The position numbers and the translations under genes are program-made. DNA of 64,000 nucleotides from Nocardioides panacis (GTDB lineage Bacteria; Actinomycetota; Actinomycetes; Propionibacteriales; Nocardioidaceae). The first letter of the stretch is position 1, and each line of letters starts with the position of its first letter. The notes below the pieces were generated by a model. The model did not search any database and had not been told where the DNA came from. It was given only the letters and a program-made list of their open reading frames with translations. Positions 55,284 through 64,000 of the stretch are shown one piece after another. Location of the stretch: contig NZ_CP077062.1 of NCBI RefSeq assembly GCF_019039255.1, forward strand, positions 4,650,001-4,714,000. Direction: 5' to 3'.

Positions 55284-55969
55284 CGACCCCGCTCGTCGCG
55301 CTCGCGCACGGCACCCGTCATCCCGCCGGCGCGCGGACGCTCGAGGCGCTCGTCGCACGGGTGCGCTACCGGCTGCCGGACGTCCCGGTGCGCACCGCGT
55401 ACGTCGAGGTGCAGCGGCCCTCGCTGGGCGAGGTGCTCGCCGGCGTGCAGGGCTCCGCGGTCGTGGTGCCGCTGCTGCTGGCGCACGGGCCGACGGCCCG
55501 CCCGGACGCGACCAACGGGTGCCTGGTCGCCGAGCCGCTCGGCCCGGACCGGCTGCTCGCGGAGGTGCTCGGCGTGCGGCTGGTGGCCGCCGGGGCCCGG
55601 CCCGGACAGCCGGTGGTGCTGGTCGCGGCCGGCTCGCCGGACCCCTGCGCGCAGGGCGACACCGCGCGCGCCGCCCGGCTGCTCGAGGAGATCTGGCGGG
55701 GCCCGGTCCGCGCGGCGCACCTGACCGGGCGGGGCGAGCGGATGTCGGAGGTGGTCGACGCCTTCGGCCGGCTCGGCGTCGCGCCGCCGGCCGTGGCGCC
55801 GTACCTGATCGGGCCGGGCGAGCTGCACGGCAGGGCCCGCGAGGACGCCCGCTCGCTGGGGCTGACCACGGTCGCCGACGTGCTCGGGGACCACCCGATG
55901 GTCGCGGAGGCGATCGCCCGGCGGTACCGCGCGACCGTCGCGCACCGCTTCGCGCTCTCCCTCGCCTGA
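55280..55969 (+). CDS. Sirohydrochlorin chelatase-like (CbiX)
   Basis: This 229-residue protein has two CbiX half-domains. The first opens with PLVALAHGTRHPAGARTLEA and has VPLLLAHGPTARPD. The second has VVLVAAGSPDPCAQGDTARA and VAPYLIGPGELHGRAREDAR. Histidines in AHGTRH are the usual metal ligands. It inserts Fe or Co into sirohydrochlorin. Siroheme is the cofactor of nitrite reductase, which explains its GTGA overlap with nirD. Confidence 0.88.
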   Translation: MTTPLVALAHGTRHPAGARTLEALVARVRYRLPDVPVRTAYVEVQRPSLGEVLAGVQGSAVVVPLLLAHGPTARPDATNGCLVAEPLGPDRLLAEVLGVRLVAAGARPGQPVVLVAAGSPDPCAQGDTARAARLLEEIWRGPVRAAHLTGRGERMSEVVDAFGRLGVAPPAVAPYLIGPGELHGRAREDARSLGLTTVADVLGDHPMVAEAIARRYRATVAHRFALSLA

Positions 55970-55998
55970 CCCGCCCCGCCGACAGCGCCCGCCGACGG

Positions 55999-56506
55999 CT
56001 AGCCGGGGTCGCGGGAGCCCGGGGGGTGCGGGAGCGGGACGACGAGGGCGGTGGCGATGGCGGCGACGCCCTCGCCGCGACCGGTCAGGCCCAGGCCGTC
56101 GGTGGTGGTCGCGGTGACCGTCACCGGGGCGCCGGCGGCCTCCGACAGCGCGGCCTGCGCCTCGGCCCGACGGGGACCGATCTTCGGGCGGTCGCCGATC
56201 ACCTGGACCGCGACGTTGCCGATCTCGAAACCGGCCTCGCGGACCCGGCGGGCCGCCTCGGCGAGCAGGCGTACGCCGCTGGCACCGGCCCACGCCGGCT
56301 CCGAGGTGCCGAAGTTGCTGCCCAGGTCGCCGAGCCCCGCGGCGGAGAACAGCGCGTCGCAGCAGGCGTGCGCCGCGACATCGCCGTCCGAGTGGCCCGC
56401 GAGACCCCGGGGCTCGTCGGGGAAGTGCAGGCCGGCCACGTGCAGCGGCACGCCGTCGGCCAGGGCGTGCACGTCGGTGCCGATGCCGGTGCGGGGGGAG
56501 GCTCAC
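55999..56506 (-). CDS. ispF: 2-C-methyl-D-erythritol 2,4-cyclodiphosphate synthase (frameshifted at a G6 run near the start)
   Basis: This MEP-pathway zinc enzyme has DVHAL and [20 protein letters not shown] (zinc His/Asp), [37 protein letters not shown] and [20 protein letters not shown]. The N-terminal RTGIGTDV precedes in another frame; six G residues at 56493-56498 (five expected) break it. With five, GTG 56506 gives 168 residues. Because the MEP pathway is essential, a sequence error is likely. In the sequence as given the open frame starts only at [14 protein letters not shown]. Confidence 0.9.
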
Positions 56507-56581
56507 CCGGCGATCATGCCGCAACCGGTCCGCCGGGTGCCGCCGCCCATCCGTTCAGGGTCCGTGGGCGAACATGGAGAC

Positions 56582-58090
56582 ATGACCTCCGCACCCCGCC
56601 TCCGGCTCGCGCTCGCCGGCGCGGTGACCGGACTCGCCGGCGTCGCGGCGAGCCAGGTGGTCACCCACCTGCTCAACGGCCGGGCCACACCGGTCGAGGT
56701 GGTAGCCGAGGTGGTGATCGCCAAGACCCCGGGCCCGGTCGTGGAGTCGCTGATCTCGGTCGTCGGCCGCAACGACAAGCCGATCCTGGTGGCCGGGGTG
56801 ACGATCGCGATCGTGCTGCTCGGCGCGGTCGCCGGCCTGCTGACCGCGCGCCGCAACCTCTACGGGCACCTGGTCTTCTGGGCGATGGCCGCGGTCTCGC
56901 TGGCCGCCGCGATGAGCCGTCCGGACTTCACCCCGCTCAGCCTGCTGCCGCTCGCGGTCGGGGTGCTGGTGTGGGCGGTGCTCCTGGACTACCTGACCGG
57001 CGCCGCCACCCCGCACCCCACCGTGGAGGCCTCCCGCCGCAAGTTCCTGCTCGCCGCGGGCGGGGTCGCCGTCGCCGCGGTGGTGGTCGGCGTCGGCGGC
57101 CGGGTGGTCGGCCAGGGCCGCCGGGCCGTCGAGACCTCGCGCCGGCTGCTCCGGCTGCCGGTCACCGCCGGGACCGTCCCGGCGGGCGCCGAGACCGGTG
57201 CACCGAAGGGCCTGACGCCCTGGCGGGTGCCGAACGACGACTTCTACCGGATCGACACCGCGCTGGTCGTGCCCGCCGTCGACCCCGACGGGTGGAAGCT
57301 CCGGATCCACGGTCTCGTCGACCGGGAGATCGAGCTCACCTACGCCCAGCTCGTCGCCCGGCAGATGACCCAGGACTGGGTGACGATCTGCTGCGTGTCC
57401 AACCCGGTCGGCGGCGAGCTGATCGGCAACGCCTGGTGGAGCGGCGTGCGGATCGCGGACCTGCTCCGGGAGGCCGGCGTGCAGCCCGGCGCCGACGCGG
57501 TCAAGCAGACCTCCCAGGACGGCTGGACCTGCGGCACGCCGGTCGAGGCGCTCACCGACGACCGCAACGCCCTGCTCGCGGTGGCCATGAACGGCGAGCC
57601 GCTGCCGGTCGAGCACGGCTTCCCGGTCCGGATGATCGTGCCCGGGCTGTACGGCTACGTGTCCGCGACCAAGTGGCTGGTGGACCTCGAGGTCACCCGG
57701 TTCGCCGACTTCACGGCCTACTGGACCGACCGCGGCTGGTCCGAGAAGGGCCCGGTGAAGACCGAGTCCCGCGTCGAGGTGCCCCGCGACGGCGCCTCGG
57801 TGCCCTCCGGGTCGGTCGGCGTCGGTGGGCACGCCTGGGCGCAGCACACCGGCATCGAGAAGGTGGAGTTCCGCCTGGACGGCTCCGCGTGGCAGGAGGC
57901 CGAGCTGGGCCGGGTCCCCGGGAACGACACCTGGGTGCAGTGGTCCGGCACGGTCGACGTACCGCAGGGGCAGCACACGCTCGCGGTGCGGGCCACCGAC
58001 CGGTCCGGCTACACCCAGACCGCGGCCCGCGCCGACGTGGTCCCGAACGGCGCGACCGGCTGGCACAGCGTGAAGTTCTCGGCCGGCTAG
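56582..58090 (+). CDS. Membrane-anchored molybdopterin-dependent oxidoreductase (sulfite oxidase family)
   Basis: This 502-residue protein has four membrane helices in residues ~1-145. A twin-arginine-like segment ASRRKFLLAAGGVAVAAVVV follows, then a large extracytoplasmic molybdopterin domain (WRVPNDDFYRIDTALVVPAV; LTYAQLVARQMTQDWVTICC with the Mo-ligand cysteine; VRMIVPGLYGYVSATKWLVD). It ends in the Ig-like Mo-co dimerisation domain (HAWAQHTGIEKVEFRLDGSA; WVQWSGTVDVPQGQHTLAVR). It resembles actinobacterial SUOX/YedY-like enzymes with an N-terminal membrane domain. The substrate is unknown. Confidence 0.9.
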   Translation: MTSAPRLRLALAGAVTGLAGVAASQVVTHLLNGRATPVEVVAEVVIAKTPGPVVESLISVVGRNDKPILVAGVTIAIVLLGAVAGLLTARRNLYGHLVFWAMAAVSLAAAMSRPDFTPLSLLPLAVGVLVWAVLLDYLTGAATPHPTVEASRRKFLLAAGGVAVAAVVVGVGGRVVGQGRRAVETSRRLLRLPVTAGTVPAGAETGAPKGLTPWRVPNDDFYRIDTALVVPAVDPDGWKLRIHGLVDREIELTYAQLVARQMTQDWVTICCVSNPVGGELIGNAWWSGVRIADLLREAGVQPGADAVKQTSQDGWTCGTPVEALTDDRNALLAVAMNGEPLPVEHGFPVRMIVPGLYGYVSATKWLVDLEVTRFADFTAYWTDRGWSEKGPVKTESRVEVPRDGASVPSGSVGVGGHAWAQHTGIEKVEFRLDGSAWQEAELGRVPGNDTWVQWSGTVDVPQGQHTLAVRATDRSGYTQTAARADVVPNGATGWHSVKFSAG

Positions 58091-58094
58091 GCCC

Positions 58095-59315
58095 TCACCA
58101 GTTGGGCTCGGCCGGGTCCGCCGGCGCAGGCAGGGGTACGGCGTCCGTGTGCACGACGTACACCACCCCGCCGGACGAGCCCAGCCAGGCGCGTTCGAAG
58201 CGGCCCCGGTCGAAGACCACCCGGACCTCGTCGTTGCTGGGGAGGATGTGCGACGCCGGGTCGTTGCAGATCACGTCGCCGACCTCGTCGAAGCCGATGA
58301 TCGTCAGCAGGTGCCCCTCGGTGGCGTACCCGGCGCAGGGCAGCGTCTCGCGGGTGAACGACACGGTGGCGGCCAGCGGCACCCCGGCGGCGATGAACCT
58401 CTCGGCCTCGGTGAGCGAGCGCAGCCGGGTGACGAAGGCGTCGGCGCCGTGCCGGCCGGCGTAGGCGGTGTTGAACGACCAGTTGCCGGCGCCCTCGTAG
58501 GCGTAGTCGAACACGTGCCGGGCGGCCTGCACGACGAACGGGTCCGGGATCAGCGGCTCGACCCAGGCGTAGTCGCTGGGCTCGGGCAGCCGGTCGTGGA
58601 AGGCCAGCAGCATCGACATCGAGGTCGGCGAGCACCAGCTCTGGCCGCCGCGGTCCCAGTGGAGGTACTCGCCGCGGTGCAGCTGCTGGGAGTACGGCGG
58701 CACCGGCAGCTCCACGCCCCACGCCAGGCCGCCGGGGGAGACGTCCTCGGGGGCGTCCTCGGGCACCCGGGAGGCCATCGCGCCGACCATCCGGACGGTG
58801 GGCCGGGCCGTGCTGCCGGGCCGGCGGGCCAGCGAGACCCGCAGCTGGAAGGCGGTGAACCCGTCGGCGGCCAGCACGTCGGTCTCCACGCGGGCGGCCT
58901 CCTCGGCCTGGCCAGGCACGGAGGTGGGGTGGATCTCGCGGTCGGAGTCGGCCCACAGCGCCAGGCTGAACCAGCGGGTCCAGCGGCGCCCGGCGGCGTC
59001 GTGGCCGGTGGCCGTGCGGGCCTCGACCAGCAGCCAGGAGTCCCCGGGCGTCTCCGCGTTCCAGGACGGCACCAGCTCGGTCGCCCCGAAGTCGCACTCG
59101 ACCTCCGGGGACACCCAGGCGGCCCACTCGTAGCCGACCGGGGCGGGCGGCTCGGCGCCGTAGGGGTCGGCGTAGGTGAAGGTCCCGGCCGCGGCGCCCC
59201 AGGCCAGCCGGCCGTCCTCGACGACCGTGCCGAGGTGGCTGCCCGCGGCCAGGCCGGCGGGCCCGCGCCAGGCGGTGAACGTGACGTGCCGGGCGGCCAC
59301 GGCGGTCAGCGTCAC
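58095..59315 (-). CDS. C39 family peptidase, no signal peptide (paralogue 2)
   Basis: This 406-residue protein has an N-terminal beta-rich domain (FGATELVPSWNAETPGDSWL, then VETDVLAADGFTAFQLRVSL). The C-terminal C39-type papain-like domain has the catalytic cysteine in RGGQSWCSPTSMSMLLAFHD and the histidine in TEGHLLTIIGFDEVG with NDPAS. It lacks an export signal, unlike its neighbour, with which it overlaps in GTGA. The two are clear duplicates. Such proteins are often annotated as peptidase C39-like or putative cell-wall hydrolases. Confidence 0.85.
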   Translation of the reverse strand: MTLTAVAARHVTFTAWRGPAGLAAGSHLGTVVEDGRLAWGAAAGTFTYADPYGAEPPAPVGYEWAAWVSPEVECDFGATELVPSWNAETPGDSWLLVEARTATGHDAAGRRWTRWFSLALWADSDREIHPTSVPGQAEEAARVETDVLAADGFTAFQLRVSLARRPGSTARPTVRMVGAMASRVPEDAPEDVSPGGLAWGVELPVPPYSQQLHRGEYLHWDRGGQSWCSPTSMSMLLAFHDRLPEPSDYAWVEPLIPDPFVVQAARHVFDYAYEGAGNWSFNTAYAGRHGADAFVTRLRSLTEAERFIAAGVPLAATVSFTRETLPCAGYATEGHLLTIIGFDEVGDVICNDPASHILPSNDEVRVVFDRGRFERAWLGSSGGVVYVVHTDAVPLPAPADPAEPNW

Positions 59316-60610
59316 CAGGGCGCCCCGGCGGTGCGGGCCGGCAGCGGGTGGGCGGCGTCCCGGATCACGTAGGCCAGGCCACCCGAGCCGCGCATCCCGC
59401 CGCCGCTCGGGTAGCGCTGCAGCCAGGCGTTCTCGAACTGGCCGCGGTCGTAGGTGCGGCGCACCCCGCTGCGGGTCCGCGACGCCGGGTCGTTGACCAC
59501 CACGTCGCCGCCGCTGGTGAAGCCGACGACCACCACGAGGTGGCCGTTGCTGGCGCTGATCGGAGCCCCGGAGAGCGCCCCGCGCCCGAAGGTGATCGAG
59601 GTGACGACCGGGATCCCGGCCTTGACCATCTGCTCGACCCCGCGCAGGGACGCGAACCGGGTCACGAACGCGTGCCCGGTGCGGCTCGCGGCGTAGGCGG
59701 TGTTGAACGGCCAGTTGCCGGTGCCGTCGTAGCCGTGGTCGAACGTCATCCGCGCCGCGTGGTCGACCGCCCGGTCGACGTACGACGTCCGCACCCAGGC
59801 GTACGACGCGGCGGCCGGCAGCCTGCGGTAGTAGGCCAGCACCATCGAGGTGGAGGTCGGCGAGCACCAGGCCTCGCCGCCGCCGCCGTACTGCGGGTAC
59901 TCCCCGGCGTGCACCATCTGCGAGAAGCGCGGCACGTCGAGCACGACCCCGCGGGCGACCCCCGGGGCCGAGGTGCTGACCCGGTCGACGTGCGGAAGGT
60001 CCGAGACGACCGCGCCGACGGTGCCGACCAGCGGGCTCAGCACGGTGCCGGCCCTGCGGAGCAGCCGGACCCGCAGCTGCCAGGACCGGAAGCCGCCGTA
60101 GGTCGCGATCCAGGTGTCGGTGCTGACCCGGGCGAGGTCGTCGGTCTGCGCGCCCAGGCTGGTGCGCCGGAACGACGCGTCCCCGCTCGCCCAGCGGCCC
60201 AGGGTGTCCCAGCTGCTGCGGGTGCCGGCCTCGCTGACGCCGCGCACGTCGACCTGCACGAGGGTGCCCTCGGGGGTCGTCGCCGTCCACGACGGCACCA
60301 GCTCGGTGAGCGCGAACCCGGGGCTGACCGCCGGGGAGGTCCAGCTGCCCACGTCGTACGACGTCCGGCCGATCCGCGTGGTCGCCCGGGGGGTGGCCAG
60401 CCGCAGCTTCCCGGCGCGCGACGTGGCACCGGAGAACGTCCCGGTCGCCAGCTCCGCGGCGGTGTCCCACTGCCGGTAGGCGACCGGGCGCGGGGCGTCG
60501 GCCCTGGCGGGGCGGGCCGGCGCCGGGGCGGTGCCGGCGACCAGGAGGGCGGGAGCCATCAGGGCCGTCGCGACGGTGAGGACGAGCGGGCGGAGGGGGA
60601 AGGTGGCCAC
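59312..60610 (-). CDS. Secreted C39 family peptidase (paralogue 1)
   Basis: This 432-residue protein has a signal peptide ([20 protein letters not shown], cleavage near AQ/ARADA region ~35). A beta-rich domain ([40 protein letters not shown]) is followed by the C39-like catalytic domain with [20 protein letters not shown] and [20 protein letters not shown]. It is the upstream gene of a duplicated pair. It is probably extracellular, with the partner intracellular or exported by other means. Confidence 0.87.
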   Translation of the reverse strand: MATFPLRPLVLTVATALMAPALLVAGTAPAPARPARADAPRPVAYRQWDTAAELATGTFSGATSRAGKLRLATPRATTRIGRTSYDVGSWTSPAVSPGFALTELVPSWTATTPEGTLVQVDVRGVSEAGTRSSWDTLGRWASGDASFRRTSLGAQTDDLARVSTDTWIATYGGFRSWQLRVRLLRRAGTVLSPLVGTVGAVVSDLPHVDRVSTSAPGVARGVVLDVPRFSQMVHAGEYPQYGGGGEAWCSPTSTSMVLAYYRRLPAAASYAWVRTSYVDRAVDHAARMTFDHGYDGTGNWPFNTAYAASRTGHAFVTRFASLRGVEQMVKAGIPVVTSITFGRGALSGAPISASNGHLVVVVGFTSGGDVVVNDPASRTRSGVRRTYDRGQFENAWLQRYPSGGGMRGSGGLAYVIRDAAHPLPARTAGAPW

Positions 60611-60756
60611 CCCGGCACGATACCGGGACGAATCACTCCCTGAACATCCTGCACATCGATCCCACCCGTCACCAGTTCGGCTCGGCGCCGCGGCAGCCGG
60701 AGCCGCACCGACTCCGGCCCCCGCGGCGGGTGGGAAACCCGGGTGCCGTGCGCCGA

Positions 60757-60762
60757 TACGAT
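60757..60762 (+). promoter_or_regulatory. -10 box (TACGAT) for leaderless cysS mRNA
   Basis: TACGAT is followed by six G/T-rich bases and the GTG at 60769. The G run itself is not a normal-spaced Shine-Dalgarno sequence. It matches the pattern seen for senX3 and phoU. Confidence 0.5.
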
Positions 60763-60768
60763 GGGGGG

Positions 60769-62184
60769 GTGACTTTCCGGCTCTACGACACCGCGACCCG
60801 CGCCACCCGCGACTTCGCCCCCCGCGAGGCGGGCCGGGCCGGGATCTACCTGTGCGGTCTCACGGTGCAGTCCGAGCCGCACGTCGGGCACGTCCGCTCG
60901 GCGGTCAACTTCGACGTCCTGCAGCGCTGGCTGACCGCCCGCGGCTACGACGTGACGATGATCCGCAACATCACCGACATCGACGACAAGATCCTCACCA
61001 AGGCCGCGGAGCAGGGCCGGCCCTGGTACAACCTCGCCTACGCGATGCGGCACGAGCTCGACGCGGCCTACGACGCGCTCAACGTCGCGCTGCCGACCTA
61101 CGAGCCGGCCGCCACCGGGCACGTCCCGGAGATGCTCGAGCTGATCGAGCGGCTGATCTCCCGCGGGCACGCCTACGCCGCCGAGGACGGGTCCGGCGAC
61201 GTGTACTTCGACGTGCGGTCCTGGCCGGACTACGGCTCGCTCACCGGCCAGCGGATCGACGACATGGAGGCCGCCGGCGACGCCGACCCGCGCGGCAAGC
61301 GCGACCCGCGCGACTTCGCGCTCTGGAAGGGCTGGAAGCAGGACTCCGAGCCCGCGACCGCCGCCTGGCCCTCGCCGTGGGGCCGCGGCCGGCCCGGCTG
61401 GCACATCGAGTGCTCCGCGATGGCGCTGAAGTACCTCGGCGGCGGCTTCGACATCCACGGCGGCGGCGTCGACCTGCGCTTCCCGCACCACGAGAACGAG
61501 CAGGCCCAGTCCCGCGCGGCCGGGTTCGAGTTCGCGTCGTACTGGATGCACAACGCGTGGATCACCACCGCCGGGGAGAAGATGAGCAAGTCGCTCGGCA
61601 ACTCCCTGGTGGTCGCCTCGGTGCTCGAGCGGGTGCGGGCCATCGACCTGCGCTACTACATCGTCGCCGCGCACTACCGCTCGCACGTCGAGTTCAGCTT
61701 CGAGGCGCTCGACGAGGCGGCCGCCGGCTTCGCGCGGATCGAGAACTTCCTGACCCGGGCCGCCGACGTGCTCGGCGAGCCGGTCGGGCTCGGCACCCGG
61801 TGCGCCGACTTCGAGCAGGCGATGGACGACGACCTGGGCACGCCGGCCGCGGTCGCCTGCATCTACGACGTGGTCCGCGAGGGCAACAAGCTGCTCACCG
61901 GCGGCGACACCGCGGCGCTGCGCGGGGCCGCCTCGTCGGTGCGCGCGATGCTCGCGGTGCTCGGTCTCGACCCGCTCGACCCGCACTGGGCCGCGGCCGG
62001 CTCCTCGAAGACCGAGGACCGGCTGACCGCCGCGGTCGACGCGCTGGTCGGCACCCTGCTCGAGCAGCGGGCCACCGCGCGGGCCGCCAAGGACTTCGCG
62101 ACCGCCGACGCGATCCGCGACCAGCTCAAGTCGGCCGGCATCGAGCTCGAGGACACCCCGACGGGCCCGACGTGGTCCCTCTGA
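60769..62184 (+). CDS. cysS: Cysteine--tRNA ligase
   Basis: This 471-residue class I synthetase has the HIGH-type motif in [17 protein letters not shown], zinc ligands in [14 protein letters not shown] and [11 protein letters not shown], and KMSKS in [13 protein letters not shown]-terminal DALR-type helical domain follows. It is CysS rather than MshC, the mycothiol ligase paralogue, because it has the complete anticodon-binding part (MshC is shorter). Its order before rlmB matches Rv3580c-Rv3579c. Confidence 0.95.
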   Translation: MTFRLYDTATRATRDFAPREAGRAGIYLCGLTVQSEPHVGHVRSAVNFDVLQRWLTARGYDVTMIRNITDIDDKILTKAAEQGRPWYNLAYAMRHELDAAYDALNVALPTYEPAATGHVPEMLELIERLISRGHAYAAEDGSGDVYFDVRSWPDYGSLTGQRIDDMEAAGDADPRGKRDPRDFALWKGWKQDSEPATAAWPSPWGRGRPGWHIECSAMALKYLGGGFDIHGGGVDLRFPHHENEQAQSRAAGFEFASYWMHNAWITTAGEKMSKSLGNSLVVASVLERVRAIDLRYYIVAAHYRSHVEFSFEALDEAAAGFARIENFLTRAADVLGEPVGLGTRCADFEQAMDDDLGTPAAVACIYDVVREGNKLLTGGDTAALRGAASSVRAMLAVLGLDPLDPHWAAAGSSKTEDRLTAAVDALVGTLLEQRATARAAKDFATADAIRDQLKSAGIELEDTPTGPTWSL

Positions 62185-62271
62185 CGCCCACCCGTCCCTG
62201 ATGCAGCACTTTTCGCGGTGCGTCGCAGCAGTTGTGACGGGTCACCAACGAATCTCAACCGAAGGAAACTG

Positions 62272-63219
62272 ATGGCAGGCAACTCCTCGCGACGCGGGTC
62301 GATCAAGAAGACCGGCAAGGGCAACCCCACCGCGGGCTCCGGCGGCCGGGTCAAGCGCGGCCTGGTGGGTCGGGGGCCGACCCCGAAGGCGAAGGACCGC
62401 GAGGGCCACATCGCCTACAAGACCCGCAAGAACGCCGAGAAGAAGGCCGCGCCGCGCCGCAAGAGCGTCAAGAAGGCCGGCGACACCGAGTGGATCGCCG
62501 GGCGCAACTCCGTCGTGGAGGCGCTGCGCGCGAACATGCCGGTCAGCGCGGTGTACGTCGCCGAGGGCGCCGAGCGCGACGGCCGGCTGCGCGAGACGTT
62601 CCGCATCGTCGCGGACCGCGGCATCTCGCTGCTGGAGATCGGCCGGGTCGAGCTGGACCGGCTGACCGACGGTGCCGTGCACCAGGGGCTCGCCGCGCGG
62701 GTCCCGGCCTACGAGTACGCCCACCCCGACGACCTGCTCGAGCGGGCCGCGCTGGCCGGCGAGAAGCCGCTGATCGTCGCGCTCGACTCGGTGACCGACC
62801 CCCGCAACCTCGGCGCCGTCGTCCGGTCGGCCGCGGGCTTCGGCGCGCACGGCGTGCTGATCCCCGAGCGTCGCTCCGCGGGCATGACCGCCTCGGCGTG
62901 GAAGACGTCGGCCGGTGCGGCCGCACGGCTCCCCGTCGCGCAGGCCACCAACCTGACCCGGCAGCTGAAGGCCTACCAGGAGGCCGGCTGCATGGTGATC
63001 GGCCTCGCCGCGGACGGCGACGTCGGGCTCGAGGACCTCGACCTCGCGACCGGCCCGCTCGTCGTGGTGGTCGGCTCCGAGGGCGACGGCCTGTCCCGGC
63101 TGGTGGCCGAGACCTGCGACCAGCTGGTGAGCATCCCGATGGTCAACGACGTGGAGTCCCTGAACGCCGGGGTCGCCGCCGGCGTCACGCTCTACGCCAT
63201 CTCGCGCCTCCGGGCCTGA
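62272..63219 (+). CDS. rlmB: 23S rRNA (guanosine(2251)-2'-O)-methyltransferase RlmB (SpoU/TrmH family)
   Basis: This 315-residue enzyme has a basic, probably disordered N-terminal extension of ~70 residues (KKTGKGNP, KTRKNAEKKAAPRRKSVKKA). An L30e-like substrate domain starts at EWIAGRNSVVEALRANMPVS. The SPOUT knot has LDSVTDPRNLGAVVRSAAGF, VVGSEGDGLSRLV and IPMVNDVESLNAGVAAGVTL (motifs 1-3). GAAGGAAA lies before the ATG at 62272. Confidence 0.94.
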   Translation: MAGNSSRRGSIKKTGKGNPTAGSGGRVKRGLVGRGPTPKAKDREGHIAYKTRKNAEKKAAPRRKSVKKAGDTEWIAGRNSVVEALRANMPVSAVYVAEGAERDGRLRETFRIVADRGISLLEIGRVELDRLTDGAVHQGLAARVPAYEYAHPDDLLERAALAGEKPLIVALDSVTDPRNLGAVVRSAAGFGAHGVLIPERRSAGMTASAWKTSAGAAARLPVAQATNLTRQLKAYQEAGCMVIGLAADGDVGLEDLDLATGPLVVVVGSEGDGLSRLVAETCDQLVSIPMVNDVESLNAGVAAGVTLYAISRLRA

Positions 63220-63526
63220 GACCCGGCCGGGGGGAACGGTCGACCCGGGCCTGGAGTGAGGCCGACCCGGGTCCGGTGTGAGGCCGAGCCGGGTCCGGTG
63301 TGAGGCCGAGCCGGGTCCGGTGTGAGGCCGACCCGGGTCCGGTGTGATGCCGAGCCGGGTCCGGTGTGATGCCGAGCCGGGTCCGGTGTGAGGCCGAGCC
63401 GGGGCTTGGTCCACGCCGAGCCGGGCCCGGCGCCGGATCTGGTCCCCAGCGCCCGGCCGGGGCGTGTCGTGCACAGCCCCTCGACCGGCGCTGACGGCGT
63501 GCGCCGAGCCGACCGATCCTCGGCGG
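63220..63526. repeat. 22-bp minisatellite (about seven copies) in a 307-bp intergenic region
   Basis: Tandem 22-bp units of the form GTGAGGCCGAGCCGGGTCCG+GT run from 63256 to about 63409. Units 1-6 (63256, 63278, 63300, 63322, 63344, 63366) are 22 bp, and unit 7 is degenerate. Variation is limited to G/C at one position and GAGG/GATG at another. Degenerate partial units flank it. No protein is predicted and no direct-repeat/spacer pattern fits CRISPR. The rest to 63526 shows no gene. Confidence 0.85.
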
Positions 63527-64000
63527 ATGACGCAGATCTCCCTCCTCCCCGCCGGTCCGTTCACCCGCGCCGACGCTCGCGACCTCGGCCTGTCCTCCTT
63601 CCAGATCGCCGAGCTGCTGCGGTGCAGACGGATCCGCCGGGTGCTCCGCAACGTGTACGTCGCCTGCGACGTACCGGACGCGGTGGAGGTGCGGGCCGCC
63701 GCCGCGGCACTCGCGGTCGTGCCGGGGGCGGTGTTCGTCGACCGGACCGCGGCCTGGCTGCACGGCGTGGACGTCCTCGACTACCGCGAGCTCGAGGTGC
63801 TGCCGCCGGTGGAGTGCGTGGTGCTCCGCGACCGGTCGCGCATCGAGCGGCCCGAATGCCGGAGCGGCGAGCGCGACCTCGCGCCGACGGACGTGATGCG
63901 GGTGCGCGGGCTGCGCGTGACGACGCCGTTGAGGACCGCGCTCGACCTCGGGTGCTCCCTGTCGCGACCGGACGCGCTGGCAGCGCTGGACATGTTCGCT
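63527..64000 (+). CDS. AbiEi/DUF559-like protein, N-terminal part (cut by window end)
   Basis: 158 residues are visible. The N-terminal winged-helix-like segment (FTRADARDLGLSSFQIAELL, then RRIRRVLRNVYVACDVPDAV) and the central TAAWLHGVDVLDYRELEVLP and VRGLRVTTPLRTALDLGCSL are typical of the actinobacterial AbiEi-antitoxin-like/DUF559 group. Its members usually end with a nuclease-fold domain, which here would lie beyond base 64000. It may be regulatory or a relic of a type IV toxin-antitoxin module; no toxin partner is visible. The decayed copy at 23221-23734 is related. Confidence 0.7.
   Translation, partial: MTQISLLPAGPFTRADARDLGLSSFQIAELLRCRRIRRVLRNVYVACDVPDAVEVRAAAAALAVVPGAVFVDRTAAWLHGVDVLDYRELEVLPPVECVVLRDRSRIERPECRSGERDLAPTDVMRVRGLRVTTPLRTALDLGCSLSRPDALAALDMFA

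Noticed and set aside
54929-55969. A 346-residue NirD-CbiX fusion protein
   Set aside because: The continuous frame arises only from an extra G in 55051-55056. The normal NirD end and a GTG start for CbiX are present in the expected frames.
58095-60470. A single 791-residue double C39 protein
   Set aside because: The frame upstream of 59315 is the shadow of the secreted paralogue, which has its own start, signal peptide and stop in another frame.
63256-63410. CRISPR array
   Set aside because: The 22-bp units are directly adjacent with no unique spacers, and no cas genes are present.

Overview
The window is very GC-rich and dense with genes. GTG starts are frequent, 4-bp start/stop overlaps (ATGA or GTGA) are common, and stop codons are mostly TGA. 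The gene content is that of a high-GC actinobacterium. It has mycothiol synthesis (mshA) and a mycothiol-dependent isomerase-like gene. It also has an F420/flavin luciferase-like oxidoreductase, CarD, SenX3-RegX3-PhoU, an HbhA-like protein and a sortase-E-type LAXTG surface protein. Blocks in the same order as in Mycobacterium, combined with a Nocardioides-like style of accessory genes, suggest Nocardioidaceae. The genus is an inference, since no rRNA is present.

Layout. 1-3.7 kb: the end of rfbC, a TauE-type exporter/APS-kinase operon, and an asparaginase. 3.7-9.5 kb: a structured leader, a LAXTG surface protein and a DUF4012 protein. An XRE-HbhA-DUF2516 block (like Rv0474-Rv0476) and a polyprenyl-phosphate sugar transferase follow. 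9.5-12.5 kb: topoisomerase IB and a Drr-type ABC exporter. 12.5-23.2 kb: lipid and carbon catabolism, namely SDR and acyl-CoA dehydrogenase under a divergent TetR, lutABC for lactate, and a second TetR facing a hydrolase/acyl-CoA ligase/MDR operon. 23.2-31.3 kb: a decayed DUF559-like gene, a luciferase-like/hemerythrin fusion, two MFS transporters, an M20 peptidase and a secreted FN3/peptidoglycan-binding protein. 31.3-37.1 kb: a surface-glycan cluster (methyltransferase, glycosyltransferases, aminotransferase, NeuD-type acetyltransferase, flippase). 37.2-43.4 kb: typA, a sirtuin, a racemase, a protealysin-like protease with a fused emfourin-like domain, an SDR and a small membrane protein. 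43.4-50.6 kb: mshA-ybjN, EamA, regX3/senX3, phoU behind a PHO box, a mycothiol-dependent isomerase-like gene and gpmA (compare Rv0484c-Rv0491). 50.7-63.2 kb: an lpqE-like lipoprotein, a UbiA family gene, carD, ispD, ispF, cysS and rlmB (compare Rv3584-Rv3579c). A degenerate IspD paralogue, nirD/cbiX, a membrane molybdoenzyme and two tandem C39 peptidases are interspersed here. 63.2-64 kb: a 22-bp minisatellite and the start of an AbiEi/DUF559-like gene.

A pervasive oddity is that at least seven genes need one base removed to restore the frame, six of them inside a G/C run of 6-7. Two of these genes, ispF and senX3, are expected to be functional, so most of these lesions look like assembly homopolymer errors rather than decay. 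The features I consider most worth follow-up are the structured leader before the LAXTG protein (3709-3934), the LLM-hemerythrin fusion, the IspD-like paralogue that shares an inverted repeat with true ispD, and the 23-bp inverted repeat at 15093-15162.
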